Assembly (NCBI GenBank): GCA_026393115.1
Contig: JAPLAU010000028.1
Coordinates: 157,727-221,726 of the forward strand
Reading direction: 5' to 3'
DNA from: Actinomycetota bacterium
Lineage (GTDB): Bacteria; Actinomycetota; Actinomycetes; S36-B12; CAIYMF01
Length of the DNA stretch: 64,000 nucleotides
Positions 16,443 to 24,685 of this stretch are shown here, piece by piece; the first letter of the stretch is position 1, and the number at the start of each line of letters is the position of its first letter. The notes beneath the pieces are model-generated. The model did not search any database, had not been told where the DNA came from, and worked only from the letters and a program-made list of their open reading frames with translations. The position numbers and the translations under genes are program-made.

Positions 16443-17288
16443 ATGTTGGGGGCTGGGCGCATTCGCGCCCTTGCCGCCGAGTTGGGTTTACGCCCCACCA
16501 AGCAGTGGGGGCAAAACTTCGTGATCGATGCCAACACGGTGCGCCGCATTGTGCGCGTTGCAGGCGTTGGTTCTGACGACGTGGTTCTTGAAGTCGGTCC
16601 TGGACTGGGCAGTTTGACGTTAGCTCTGTTGCCTGTCGTCGCGTCAGTGACGGCCGTTGAAATCGATCCGCTACTCGCGCAACGACTTCCGCAGACGGTG
16701 GGCGAACTGCAACCTGAGACGGTCGGTCGCCTCACCGTGATCAACGCAGACGCAATGAGCCTGGCTCCAGAACAACTCACCGTTTCGCCCACGGCACTTG
16801 TTGCCAACTTGCCGTACAACGTGTCGGTGCCCGTGCTGTTGCACCTTCTCGAACAGTTCCCCGACATCGCGTCCGCGCTTGTGATGGTGCAGGCCGAGGT
16901 TGCCGATCGGTTGGCCGCGCCTCCTGGAAATCGCACCTACGGGGTGCCGAGCGCCAAAGCACGCTGGTACGGAGAGGTGCGACGGGTGGGTTCGGTACCG
17001 CCGTCGGTCTTCTGGCCCGAACCGAGAGTTGATTCTGGGCTCGTCGATTTCCGGCGAGGTGAGGTGCGCGGCGATGATGCCCTGCGCCGTCGCGTGTTCG
17101 CCGTGATCGACGCGGCCTTCTCACAGCGTCGCAAGACATTGCGATCGGCGCTGGCAGGTTGGGCCGGTTCACCAGTCGCGGCCGAGGAGACATTGCGCCG
17201 TGCCGGTATCGAACCGTCCGAGCGCGGTGAACAGTTGAACATCGATGAGTTCACCCGAATCGCACTAGCGGCCCCGACCGACTCGTAG
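16443..17288 (+). CDS. rsmA: 16S rRNA A1518/A1519 dimethyltransferase RsmA (KsgA)
   Basis: Dimethylates two adjacent adenines in the 3' hairpin of 16S rRNA. Family blocks are [20 protein letters not shown], the SAM-binding [15 protein letters not shown], and the catalytic [14 protein letters not shown]. The C-terminal helical domain contains [15 protein letters not shown] 16443 gives 281 residues; a GTG at 16425 overlapping the tatD stop would add six, and neither has a clear ribosome-binding site. Methylation by this protein determines kasugamycin sensitivity in other bacteria. Confidence 0.94.
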   Translation: MLGAGRIRALAAELGLRPTKQWGQNFVIDANTVRRIVRVAGVGSDDVVLEVGPGLGSLTLALLPVVASVTAVEIDPLLAQRLPQTVGELQPETVGRLTVINADAMSLAPEQLTVSPTALVANLPYNVSVPVLLHLLEQFPDIASALVMVQAEVADRLAAPPGNRTYGVPSAKARWYGEVRRVGSVPPSVFWPEPRVDSGLVDFRRGEVRGDDALRRRVFAVIDAAFSQRRKTLRSALAGWAGSPVAAEETLRRAGIEPSERGEQLNIDEFTRIALAAPTDS

Positions 17289-17296
17289 TTCGCACG

Positions 17297-17302
17297 TAGC
17301 AT
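17297..17302 (+). promoter_or_regulatory. -10 box TAGCAT for ispE
   Basis: TAGCAT with a 6-nt spacer to the ispE ATG at 17309, in the 20-bp gap after rsmA. Confidence 0.55.
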
Positions 17303-17308
17303 CAACCT

Positions 17309-18214
17309 ATGTCCACGGTCACCGCGCAGGCCCCGGCGAAAGTCAACCTGTGGCTCAGTGTCGGACCTCTCGGCGCCGACGGCTTTCACCCGCTCGCCAC
17401 GGTGTTCCAGTCACTCACCCTCTATGACCTCGTGCGCGCAACATCCACATCACTGGGCAGTGGCATCACGCTGACGGTTGAAGGCGCAGACGGTGTTCCC
17501 GTTGACCGCACGAATCTGGCGTGGTCGGCGGCGGCGCTGGTTGCTGACGAACTCAGAATCGCTGCCGACGTCAGCCTGCATGTGGTGAAGCGCATTCCTG
17601 TCGCTGGTGGCATGGCGGGCGGAAGTGCTGATGCGGCTGCGACGTTGGTGGCCTGCGATGCCTTGTGGAAGGGGCAGTTGGGTCGAGCGCGACTGATGGA
17701 ACTGGCTGCGACGCTTGGCAGCGATGTTCCTTTTATGCTGCACGGAGGAACGGCGATCGGCACTGGCAGGGGAGATCGCCTCACCCCGGTATTGACGGCG
17801 GGGGAGTTTCATTGGGTACTCGCGGCAGCCGATAGGGGCCTGTCAACGCCGGCGGTCTATGGCCAACTCGATCGGCTGCGTGCCGATCATCCGCCGGTTT
17901 CCGAATACCTGAGCGACGACGTGATGACAGCCCTTCGCGCAGGTGATGCACTGGCGCTGGGAAGGGCATTGGGCAACGACCTTCAGGAACCAGCGCTGTC
18001 GCTGATGCCGTCGCTCGGACAACTTGTGGCGGCAGGAGTTGATGCGGGCGCGTTGGGCGCGATGGTGTCCGGTAGCGGCCCGACGTGTGTGTTCCTTGCG
18101 CGCGACCGCGACCACGCACTCGATATCGCTGCGCGATTGAGCGGATCTGGGTTGTGTCGCACCGTTGCCTGTGTGACTGGTCCGACTGCTGGTGCGCACG
18201 TCATCGACGTCTGA
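17309..18214 (+). CDS. ispE: 4-diphosphocytidyl-2-C-methyl-D-erythritol kinase
   Basis: Fourth enzyme of the MEP isoprenoid pathway, a GHMP kinase. The N-terminus TAQAPAKVNLWLSVGPLGADG carries the conserved lysine-asparagine pair. The phosphate loop is PVAGGMAGGSADAAATL, and the C-terminal GALGAMVSGSGPTCVFLA completes the GHMP signature. Length is 301 residues. It ends the rsmI-ispE gene run; a 159-bp gap follows. Confidence 0.95.
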   Translation: MSTVTAQAPAKVNLWLSVGPLGADGFHPLATVFQSLTLYDLVRATSTSLGSGITLTVEGADGVPVDRTNLAWSAAALVADELRIAADVSLHVVKRIPVAGGMAGGSADAAATLVACDALWKGQLGRARLMELAATLGSDVPFMLHGGTAIGTGRGDRLTPVLTAGEFHWVLAAADRGLSTPAVYGQLDRLRADHPPVSEYLSDDVMTALRAGDALALGRALGNDLQEPALSLMPSLGQLVAAGVDAGALGAMVSGSGPTCVFLARDRDHALDIAARLSGSGLCRTVACVTGPTAGAHVIDV

Positions 18215-18328
18215 GTCCTTGCCGCTATGCGGTGACTGATCCCCATAATCGGATACAGGCGTTCGGATACCCGACAATCGGCGAGTTATCAATGCATAGT
18301 GCGGTGTGAAGCCTCTTGCGCCACGTAG

Positions 18329-18344
18329 TTTCACCTGTGTGAAA
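18329..18344. promoter_or_regulatory. Palindrome TTTCAC-N4-GTGAAA upstream of the LuxR-type gene
   Basis: A perfect 6-bp inverted repeat with a 4-nt spacer, 30 bp before the regulator's start. Its place and size suit a dimeric regulator, perhaps autoregulation. About 90 bp upstream there is also a direct repeat of CGGATAC (18247 and 18263 region). Confidence 0.4.
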
Positions 18345-18373
18345 TGGATCTGCTCTGTTGGGGGTGATCGCCG

Positions 18374-19021
18374 GTGAGTACCGTGATTGACACCCATGCA
18401 CGGGTCATGGTTGTCGCTGCGACTCGCTTGCAAGGTGCCCTGTTGACTGACGTGTTGGGTCGACATGGCTTTGATGCGACTCCTTCGACACTGCCGGAAG
18501 TCACCGAGTCGGCAGTTGCAGGACGTGCGGATGCCGCGGTGGTCGAGCTCGTTGCCGGAAACCTCGCCGAGAGTGTGAACGCGGTTGCTGCACTCCACAC
18601 AAGCAGCCCTCGGGTCGGTGTCGTGCTGGTCACCGCCATCCCTCGACTCGACCTGCTGGTACCCGATGCACGCTCGCGACTGGGTCGCGCGGCGTTGCTG
18701 ACGGCCTCGCAGGTGACCGATGCCTCACTCGTGGTCGAGGCAGTCGGTTCGGTGTTGCCGTCCTATGACGGCCCGCCGATCTGGCGTGAAGGAACCCTGC
18801 CACCGCCACTTGACGTGCTCTCGGGACTGCAACTGGACCTCTTGCGACGCATCGCCAGCGGTGGCTCGAATGAGCAAATCGCCACCGACCGCGGCGTGAG
18901 TTTGCGTGCAGTCGAGAGTTTGGCATCGCGCACCTTTGCGGCCATGGGTCTTGCTGATACTCCTGGCAACCCCCGGGTGCGCGCGGTCACCACGTACTTG
19001 CGTGCGATGGGTGGCGCCTGA
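18374..19021 (+). CDS. Orphan LuxR-type response-regulator-like protein with degenerate receiver
   Basis: The 215-residue protein has a receiver-like alpha/beta N-terminal half (residues ~9-125) and a LuxR/GerE-type helix-turn-helix (residues ~148-210: LDLLRRIASGGSNEQIATDR, then RAVESLASRTFAAMGL). The usual acidic pair after beta-1 is replaced by VVAATRLQG and the phospho-acceptor aspartate after beta-3 by VVELVAG, so phosphorylation is unlikely. No sensor kinase is adjacent. The start is GTG 18374 behind GGGGGTGATC. Target genes are unknown; it stands alone between ispE and a convergent MarR gene. Confidence 0.75.
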   Translation: MSTVIDTHARVMVVAATRLQGALLTDVLGRHGFDATPSTLPEVTESAVAGRADAAVVELVAGNLAESVNAVAALHTSSPRVGVVLVTAIPRLDLLVPDARSRLGRAALLTASQVTDASLVVEAVGSVLPSYDGPPIWREGTLPPPLDVLSGLQLDLLRRIASGGSNEQIATDRGVSLRAVESLASRTFAAMGLADTPGNPRVRAVTTYLRAMGGA

Positions 19022-19024
19022 ATT

Positions 19025-19525
19025 TCATTCGACCGGGTTGTCGAACGGAATCACGAGGTCGCGCAAAGTGTGCGCGAGGTCTCGCTGCTGCGCGGTATTG
19101 AGAGTTGAGAGAATCGCGCGCTCTTGGGCGAGTAGATCGTCCAGCGACGAATCGACGACCTCGCGGCCGGTTGGGGTGAGTTGCACTCGAACTCCGCGGC
19201 GGTCATTGGGATCTTGTTCGCGTTTGAGTAAGCCGCGCGTTTCGAGGCGATCGAGTCGATTGGTGATCGTGCCGCTTGAGACGAGGTTCTGTTTCACAAG
19301 ATCACCAGGAGAGAGTACATACGGATCTCCCGCGCGCCTCAGTGCCGCGAGCACATCGAATTCCCATGGTTCAAGTTCGTGACGACCGAAGGCTTCACGT
19401 CGAGCGAGATCGAGGTGGCGTGCTAGACGTGAAACACGCGATAGGACTTCGAGGGGTTCGACGTCGACATCGGGGCGCTCGCGCCGCCAGGCGGCAACGA
19501 GTCGGTCAACCTCGTCGGAGTCCAC
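19025..19525 (-). CDS. MarR-family transcriptional regulator
   Basis: A 166-residue winged-helix regulator of the MarR family. The DNA-binding domain reads ELEPWEFDVLAALRRAG, then SGTITNRLDRLETRGLLKRE and DRRGVRVQLTPTGREVVD, the recognition helix and wing. These dimers usually repress efflux or stress genes and release DNA on binding phenolic or oxidised ligands. GTG 19525 lies six bases from TAGTGT. The gene follows the TetR gene by 24 bp on the same strand but seems to have its own promoter. Confidence 0.9.
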   Translation of the reverse strand: MDSDEVDRLVAAWRRERPDVDVEPLEVLSRVSRLARHLDLARREAFGRHELEPWEFDVLAALRRAGDPYVLSPGDLVKQNLVSSGTITNRLDRLETRGLLKREQDPNDRRGVRVQLTPTGREVVDSSLDDLLAQERAILSTLNTAQQRDLAHTLRDLVIPFDNPVE

Positions 19526-19531
19526 GCCTCC

Positions 19532-19537
19532 ACACTA
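19532..19537 (-). promoter_or_regulatory. -10 box TAGTGT for the MarR gene
   Basis: TAGTGT on the minus strand with a 6-nt spacer to GTG 19525. The spacer is GGAGGC, which is too close to the start to work as a normal ribosome-binding site. Confidence 0.5.
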
Positions 19538-19549
19538 GGCCGCTACGTG

Positions 19550-20182
19550 TTACTGGCGGCGACCGATTACCGGCTTGGGCTCGAGATGGCCTAGCCCGTT
19601 CCAGGCAAGGTTCACGACGTGGGCGACTACTTCTTCCTTGCGTGGCTTACGCGAGTCGAGCCACCACTGTCCGGTCAGTGCCACCATGCCGACCAGCATC
19701 TGTGCGTACATGGGTGCGAGCTTGGGACTGAACTTGCGCGCCTCGAACTCATTGGCCAGGAGGTATTCGACCTGCGTGGCCACATCGAGAATGAGACTGG
19801 CGAAGTTACCGGTGGTGGCGCTCACTGGCGAGTCGCGTACGAGCACGCGGAATCCGTCGGTCGACGTTTCGATGTAGTCGAACAATGCCATGCCAGCCTG
19901 CTCAAGCAGCGCCCGCGGATGACCGGCAGTCAGGGCTGAGGTGATCATGTTCATCAACTTGGTCATCTCACGGTCGACGATGACTGCGTAGAGCCCGTCC
20001 TTGCTGCCGAAGTGTTCGTAGACAACGGGTTTGGAAACCTTCGCGGACGAGGCGATTTCCTCGATGGAGACGGCCTCGAAGCCCTTTTCCGCGAACAGTG
20101 AACGGCCGACGACGATGAGTTGCTCGCGACGTTCGCTGCCCGTCATCCGAACGCGTTCGCTCATCACAGGTGAGTCTGCCAT
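19550..20182 (-). CDS. TetR-family transcriptional regulator (likely controls the desaturase)
   Basis: A 210-residue TetR protein. The N-terminal helix-turn-helix is REQLIVVGRSLFAEKGFEAV, then SIEEIASSAKVSKPVVYEHF; the C-terminal two thirds is an all-helical ligand-binding domain including MLVGMVALTGQWW. It starts one base after the desaturase stop, so the two form one transcription unit. ATG 20182 is chosen for that spacing; ATG 20164 is possible. Two tandem palindromes upstream of the desaturase are its probable operators, which would make an autoregulated lipid-unsaturation unit. Confidence 0.88.
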   Translation of the reverse strand: MADSPVMSERVRMTGSERREQLIVVGRSLFAEKGFEAVSIEEIASSAKVSKPVVYEHFGSKDGLYAVIVDREMTKLMNMITSALTAGHPRALLEQAGMALFDYIETSTDGFRVLVRDSPVSATTGNFASLILDVATQVEYLLANEFEARKFSPKLAPMYAQMLVGMVALTGQWWLDSRKPRKEEVVAHVVNLAWNGLGHLEPKPVIGRRQ

Positions 20183-20183
20183 C

Positions 20184-21137
20184 TCAGGCGGCGTCGGTGG
20201 GTACGCGTTTGGCAGCAAGGCGCTCGGGCCGTGGCCACTTCACGTCGCGTGCCCAGCCGCTGAGTTCGAGCCAACGGATGATGCGAGCGCTTGGGTCCAG
20301 TTGGAATCGCAACACGCCGTGCCGGGCGGACGTTGGCTCGGCATGGTGCAAGTTGTGCCATGACTCGCCCAAGCTGAAGATGGCCAGCCACGCAACGTTT
20401 CCGGACTTATCGCGGGTGAGGAAGGGTCGCTTGCCCCACACGTGGCAGATCGAATTGATTGACCACGTGACGTGGTGGATCAGCGCGATGCGCACGAGTC
20501 CGGCCCAGAAGAGAGCGGTCAGGGCGCCTATCCATGATCGGGTGATGAGGCCCCCGAGTATGGCCGGAAGGATCAGACTCAGTGAGCCGATTGGCATGAA
20601 GAGCTTGGAAATGCGTACGAGGTCGGGGTCGCGCATGAGATCGGGGGCGTATTTCTGGTGAGGTGTTTGTTGCTCATCGAATAGCCAGAGGATGTGTGCC
20701 CACAGCAATCCCTTCGCCACGTTGCGGGGGCCCGTTCCGTACTTCCATGGTGAATGCGGATCACCTTCTTCATCGCTGAATGCGTGATGCTTGCGATGGT
20801 CGGCAACCCAGCGGATAACCGGTCCTTGTAGTGCGATCGTTCCGGCAAGTGCCAATGCGATCCGAAGCGGACGATTCGCTTTGAATGATGCGTGCGTGAA
20901 GAGTCGGTGATAGCCGACGGTGATTCCGGCTGCGGCGATCACGTAGAAGACCAGAGCCAGGATCGCGTCGGTCCAGCTCAGCCAGCCGCCCCAGGCGACC
21001 GGAATCGCCATCAGCACCGCGAGTAGAGGGATGGCGATGAAGGCCACGATGATGGTGCGCTCAGCGTTGCCGAGCGTGTCGGAAATGACGGCGTCGGGAG
21101 TTGTCGTCACTGTTCGGACATCGGGGCTTGTCGTCAT
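20184..21137 (-). CDS. Membrane fatty acid desaturase (acyl-CoA/acyl-lipid delta-9 type)
   Basis: A 317-residue di-iron membrane desaturase that would introduce a cis double bond into fatty acyl chains, adjusting membrane fluidity. The three histidine boxes are HRLFTH (77-82), HRKHH (114-118) and HNLHH (261-265), with extra GDPHSPW and WSINSICH blocks typical of stearoyl-CoA-type enzymes. Four membrane helices lie around residues 29-70 and 165-205. ATG 21137 is used because it has GAGAGG seven bases upstream; the frame is open farther but unconserved. It is first in a unit with the TetR gene. Confidence 0.92.
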   Translation of the reverse strand: MTTSPDVRTVTTTPDAVISDTLGNAERTIIVAFIAIPLLAVLMAIPVAWGGWLSWTDAILALVFYVIAAAGITVGYHRLFTHASFKANRPLRIALALAGTIALQGPVIRWVADHRKHHAFSDEEGDPHSPWKYGTGPRNVAKGLLWAHILWLFDEQQTPHQKYAPDLMRDPDLVRISKLFMPIGSLSLILPAILGGLITRSWIGALTALFWAGLVRIALIHHVTWSINSICHVWGKRPFLTRDKSGNVAWLAIFSLGESWHNLHHAEPTSARHGVLRFQLDPSARIIRWLELSGWARDVKWPRPERLAAKRVPTDAA

Positions 21138-21157
21138 CGGGAGCCTCTCGCTTGACT

Positions 21158-21175
21158 GGTTACGCCACCGTAACC
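21158..21175. promoter_or_regulatory. Operator palindrome GGTTACG-N4-CGTAACC
   Basis: Perfect 7-bp arms with a 4-nt spacer, 20 bp before the desaturase start. It overlaps the neighbouring palindrome by three bases and shares its TACG-N4-CGTA core. The size suits a TetR-family dimer. Confidence 0.7.
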
Positions 21176-21190
21176 TACGCAATCGTAGGT
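21173..21190. promoter_or_regulatory. Operator palindrome ACCTACG-N4-CGTAGGT
   Basis: The second perfect palindrome with 7-bp arms and a 4-nt spacer, immediately upstream (relative to the desaturase) of the first. Centre-to-centre distance is 15 bp. The shared core indicates two sites for one regulator, most simply the co-transcribed TetR protein. Confidence 0.7.
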
Positions 21191-21258
21191 AAGCAACTAC
21201 TACGTGGTCGGTGGTCAGGTGAACTCTTGGAATCGGACTTGGCAGGATGGGGGTGCTA

Positions 21259-21330
21259 TCCCCGCTGGTGTAATCGGCAGCACAACGGCCTTTGGAGCCG
21301 TTAGTCGAGGTTCGAGCCCTCGGCGGGGAG
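21259..21330 (+). tRNA. tRNA-Gln (UUG)
   Basis: The acceptor TCCCCGC pairs with GCGGGGA (U1-A72 as in many glutamine tRNAs) with discriminator G73. The anticodon stem ACGGC/GCCGT encloses CTTTGGA, anticodon TTG. The T-arm is CGAGGTTCGAGCCCTCG. CCA is not encoded. It lies 180 bp before glmU, a neighbourhood also seen in Mycobacterium. Confidence 0.95.
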
Positions 21331-21337
21331 CGCGACT

Positions 21338-21355
21338 GAGCACGCGTGCGTGCTC
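21338..21355 (+). terminator. Hairpin after tRNA-Gln
   Basis: GAGCACGC-GT-GCGTGCTC is a perfect 8-bp stem with a minimal loop eight bases after the tRNA. No T-run follows, so it may mark 3' processing or act together with the larger palindrome directly behind it. Confidence 0.45.
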
Positions 21356-21419
21356 CCGCGAGTTCATCACCTAGTGCCGAAAAACGGGCAAATAGCAGCA
21401 CTAGCGGATGAACTCGCGG
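21356..21419. repeat. Intergenic palindromic repeat, copy A
   Basis: A 64-bp imperfect palindrome. The left arm begins CCGCGAGTTCATC and the right arm ends GATGAACTCGCGG. The inner stem continues with CTAGTGC opposite GCACTAG. It is one of three intergenic copies in this window with the same outer arms and length but different paired inner stems. It lies between tRNA-Gln and glmU. Confidence 0.75.
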
Positions 21420-21494
21420 AAGAAGGCGGGGGAGTTGCGCGGCGGGGGCGGGTCCGATCGGAGCATCCCCGGCCCATCGCGTTCGCGAGGTCGG

Positions 21495-21500
21495 TACGCT
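21495..21500 (+). promoter_or_regulatory. -10 box TACGCT for glmU
   Basis: TACGCT with a 7-nt spacer to the GTG start at 21508. Confidence 0.5.
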
Positions 21501-21507
21501 GCGAGGC

Positions 21508-22983
21508 GTGACCCGTCCTGCGTTGGCCATCGTGCTCGCGGCGGGTGAGGGCACCCGAATGAAGTCCTCGCTCGTCAAAGTCCTTCACCCCGTTGCCGGT
21601 CGACCGGTGCTTGGGCATGTGCTGCATTCGGTGGCGCATACCGAGCCGCAAGCGGTGGTGGTCGTCGTCGGCCATCAGAGTGAACGCGTGACCGAGTACG
21701 TCACCACTCACGAACCCGGCACGCTCATCACGGTTCAAGCCGAGCAGCGTGGAACGGGTCATGCGGTGCGTGTCTGTCTGGAGCAACTCGCTGCTCAGGG
21801 TCATGACCCGGCCCTGCTAGATGGACCTGTGCTCGTTCTTGCAGGGGATGCACCTCTGGTGCGCGGCACCACCCTTGAAGCATTGCTCGACCAGCATGTG
21901 GCCCGAGGCGCAGCAGCAACGGTGCTGTCAGCGCACCTTGACGACCCCACGGGATACGGGCGCATTGTGCGCGATGCGTCGGGCGACGTTGCGTCGATCG
22001 TCGAACACCGCGACGCGACGGTTGAGCAGTTACGAATCACTGAGGTCAATTCTGGAACGTATGTGTTCGACAGTTCCCTGTTGATTTCAGCCCTTGGCCG
22101 CATCACGACCGACAACGCGCAGGGCGAGGAGTACCTCACCGACGTGCTTGGCATTGCGCGCTCCGATGGCGCTGTGGTCAGTGCGTACGCTGTCGAAGAG
22201 GCCGAGGAGATTCTCGGAATCAACGACCGCGTGCAACTCGCCGAATGTGCGCGCGTCATGCGTGATCGCATCAACGTCGGGTGGATGCGCGCCGGTGTGA
22301 CGATTGTCGATCCGGCGTCGACGTGGATCGATGTTGATGCCGAAATTGGGCGCGACTCGATTTTGCAGCCGTCGACGATTCTTCTCGGACCGACGTTGAT
22401 CGCCGAGAACGCTGTCGTCGGGCCTGACACGACTCTCGTCGCGTGCGAGGTGGGTGCCGGTGCGACTGTTCTGCGCAGCCACTGCGAATACGCCGTTATT
22501 GGTGAGGGCGCGAACGTCGGTCCGTTCACCTACTTGCGCGCGAACGCGCGGCTCGGTGAAGGTGCGAAGGCGGGTGCGTACGTCGAAATCAAGAACTCGC
22601 AGATCGGTCGTGGTTCCAAGGTTCCGCATCTTTCGTATGTCGGCGATGCCGAGGTGGGCGAGGGCACCAACATTGGCGCGGCGACGGTGTTCGTCAACTA
22701 CGACGGCGTGAACAAGCACCGCACGGTGGTCGGCAACCACGTGCGAGTCGGAAGCGACACCATGCTGGTGGCGCCAGTCACTATTGGCGATGGGGCGTAC
22801 ACGGCGGCGGGCTCAGTCATCACCGAAGATGTGCCGGCAGGCGCGATGGCGGTTGGCCGGGCGCGCCAGCGCAATGTCGACGGATGGGTTGAACGCAAGC
22901 GTTCAGGTAGCCCCGCTGCAGACGCCTCGGAACGGGCGCGGCAGGATCATCCTGAGCAGTCCACCCCAGAAGGAGAATCATGA
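21508..22983 (+). CDS. glmU: Bifunctional GlmU: GlcN-1-P acetyltransferase / GlcNAc-1-P uridylyltransferase
   Basis: Makes UDP-GlcNAc, precursor of peptidoglycan. The N-terminal pyrophosphorylase domain opens with LAAGEGTRMKS (residues 10-20) and includes VLVLAGDAPLV. The C-terminal left-handed beta-helix (about 255-455) carries hexapeptide repeats and the acetyltransferase blocks GPFTYLRANARLGEGAKAGA, HLSYVGDAEVGEGTNIGA and NYDGVNKHRT. A Ser/Glu/Arg-rich tail of about 30 residues follows, as in actinobacterial versions. It overlaps the prs start by four bases. Confidence 0.96.
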   Translation: MTRPALAIVLAAGEGTRMKSSLVKVLHPVAGRPVLGHVLHSVAHTEPQAVVVVVGHQSERVTEYVTTHEPGTLITVQAEQRGTGHAVRVCLEQLAAQGHDPALLDGPVLVLAGDAPLVRGTTLEALLDQHVARGAAATVLSAHLDDPTGYGRIVRDASGDVASIVEHRDATVEQLRITEVNSGTYVFDSSLLISALGRITTDNAQGEEYLTDVLGIARSDGAVVSAYAVEEAEEILGINDRVQLAECARVMRDRINVGWMRAGVTIVDPASTWIDVDAEIGRDSILQPSTILLGPTLIAENAVVGPDTTLVACEVGAGATVLRSHCEYAVIGEGANVGPFTYLRANARLGEGAKAGAYVEIKNSQIGRGSKVPHLSYVGDAEVGEGTNIGAATVFVNYDGVNKHRTVVGNHVRVGSDTMLVAPVTIGDGAYTAAGSVITEDVPAGAMAVGRARQRNVDGWVERKRSGSPAADASERARQDHPEQSTPEGES

Positions 22984-23948
22984 GCGGATTGACCGTCTCG
23001 CCGGCGAAGAAGCTGATGCTTTTCGCAGGGCGGTCACATCCCGAGTTGGCACAAGAAGTGGCCAAGGAACTCGACATGGAGCTCACGCCCACATCTGCCT
23101 ACGACTTCGCCAATGGCGAGATCTTTGTTCGGTTCCTTGAATCGGTTCGAGGCTGTGACGCGTTCGTGCTGCAGAGCCACACCGATCCCATCAACACCTG
23201 GATCATGGAGCAGTTGATTATGGTCGACGCGCTCAAGCGTGCCTCGGCCAAGCGCATCACCGTCATTGCGCCTTTCTACGGATATGCGCGCCAAGACAAG
23301 AAGCACCGCGGACGCGAGCCCATCACTGCTCGTCTGATGGCCGACCTGTTCAAGGCGGCCGGCGCCGACCGACTCATGGCAGTCGACTTGCACACCTCGC
23401 AGATTCAGGGATTCTTCGACGGTCCCGTCGATCACCTGTTCGCCCTTCCGATGCTGTCAGCGCACGTGAAGGCCAACTACGACACGTCGCGCATCACCGT
23501 GGTGTCGCCCGACGCTGGCCGGGTGCGAGTAGCTGAGCGCTGGACTGACGTGTTGGGTGCGCCTCTGGCCATCATTCACAAGCGCCGCGACCCTGATGTG
23601 CCGAACGAGGTTCGTGTTTTCGAAGTGGTCGGTGACGTTAAAGACCGCATGTGCGTCATCGTCGACGACATGATCGACACGGGCGGCACCATCGCCAAGG
23701 CGGCCGAAACCCTCTACGACAACGGCGCAGCCGGGGTCATCGTGACGGCTACACACGGAATCTTCAGTGACCCGGCGGTCGATCGGCTGTCTAATTCGCG
23801 CATCCTAGAAGTCGTCTGCACCGATTCGCTGCCGATTCCCGCTTCTCGCCGCTTCCCCACCCTCACTGTGCTGCCGATCGCCCCGTTGATCGCTACGGCC
23901 ATTCGCGAGGTCTTTACCGACGGCTCAGTCACCCGCCTGTTCGACTGA
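22980..23948 (+). CDS. prs: Ribose-phosphate pyrophosphokinase
   Basis: Makes PRPP from ribose-5-phosphate and ATP for nucleotides, His, Trp and, in actinobacteria, decaprenyl-phosphoryl-ribose for the wall. The family signatures are YGYARQDKKHRGREPIT (ATP site), AVDLHTSQIQGFF and the PRPP loop CVIVDDMIDTGGTIAKAAE. Length is 322 residues. Its ATG overlaps the glmU stop (ATGA) and an AGAAGGAGA ribosome-binding site lies within glmU's end. Confidence 0.96.
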   Translation: MSGLTVSPAKKLMLFAGRSHPELAQEVAKELDMELTPTSAYDFANGEIFVRFLESVRGCDAFVLQSHTDPINTWIMEQLIMVDALKRASAKRITVIAPFYGYARQDKKHRGREPITARLMADLFKAAGADRLMAVDLHTSQIQGFFDGPVDHLFALPMLSAHVKANYDTSRITVVSPDAGRVRVAERWTDVLGAPLAIIHKRRDPDVPNEVRVFEVVGDVKDRMCVIVDDMIDTGGTIAKAAETLYDNGAAGVIVTATHGIFSDPAVDRLSNSRILEVVCTDSLPIPASRRFPTLTVLPIAPLIATAIREVFTDGSVTRLFD

Positions 23949-23968
23949 GCCATTTCACGGGGTAGACT
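23940..23968 (+). promoter_or_regulatory. Promoter for the L25/Ctc gene
   Basis: TTCGAC (-35, overlapping the prs stop) and TAGACT (-10) are 17 bp apart. The predicted transcript has a leader of about 115 nt rich in GC stems before CAGGAG and the ATG at 24090, unlike the leaderless genes around it. The long leader may carry autogenous control, which is common for ribosomal protein genes. Confidence 0.5.
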
Positions 23969-24089
23969 TCTTGCGATTCCTCGGCGAGGCGCCCGCGGGT
24001 AGCACTGCGACAAGGCGCGTGATCGACGCGGTAGCCGTTAGCGGCGTGCCTCCCGAGCCCCGCACCACCGGCCGTTTCAGGAGTTCACC

Positions 24090-24677
24090 ATGACCAACGT
24101 TTCCATCATCGCCCTTGCCCGCGACGACTTCGGCAAGGGCGCTGCTCGCAAGTTGCGAGCTCGCGGACTTGTCCCTGCCGTTATCTACGGCCACGAGTCC
24201 GACGTGCGGCACGTGTCGCTTCCGGCTCACGAACTCAACCTCGCGTTGGTCAAGCCCCGCGTCGTGCTCGACGTTGTGGTCGAGGGTGCCGAGACGATCA
24301 CCGCGGCTCCTCGCCAGATTCAGCGCGACCCGCTGCGCCGCATCATTGAGCACGTCGACTTGGTGCTGCTGAGCGCTGCCGAGGTGCGCGAGCGCGAGGC
24401 CGAAGCCCGACTCATCGTGCTTGCTGAGGAAGCCGCCATTGAGGCCGGACTCGACCCGATGACCGTCGCTGAGCATGCACAGTCTGCCGTTGATTCGGGC
24501 GTGTCCCCGTCGAAGGCCATTGATCAAGCGATTGAGGAAGTCAAGGCGATTCAGGTTGCTCAGGCTGAGGCCGCCAACGCCGCCGCTGACGCTCAAGATG
24601 CTGCCGACGCTGCTGGTGCGGCCGCAGCAAGTGCTTCCGCCGCCGAGAGTGCCGCGCCGTCCTCAGACGAGGGCTGA
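24090..24677 (+). CDS. rplY: 50S ribosomal protein L25/general stress protein Ctc
   Basis: Binds 5S rRNA in the large subunit. The 195-residue protein has the L25 domain (about 5-95: RDDFGKGAARKLRARGLVPA, VIYGHESDVRHVSLPAHEL) and the C-terminal Ctc/TL5 beta domain, then an Ala-rich low-complexity tail of about 35 residues. It sits between prs and pth, the standard actinobacterial location. A clear CAGGAG ribosome-binding site precedes the ATG. Confidence 0.93.
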   Translation: MTNVSIIALARDDFGKGAARKLRARGLVPAVIYGHESDVRHVSLPAHELNLALVKPRVVLDVVVEGAETITAAPRQIQRDPLRRIIEHVDLVLLSAAEVREREAEARLIVLAEEAAIEAGLDPMTVAEHAQSAVDSGVSPSKAIDQAIEEVKAIQVAQAEAANAAADAQDAADAAGAAAASASAAESAAPSSDEG

Positions 24678-24685
24678 CCTGTCGC

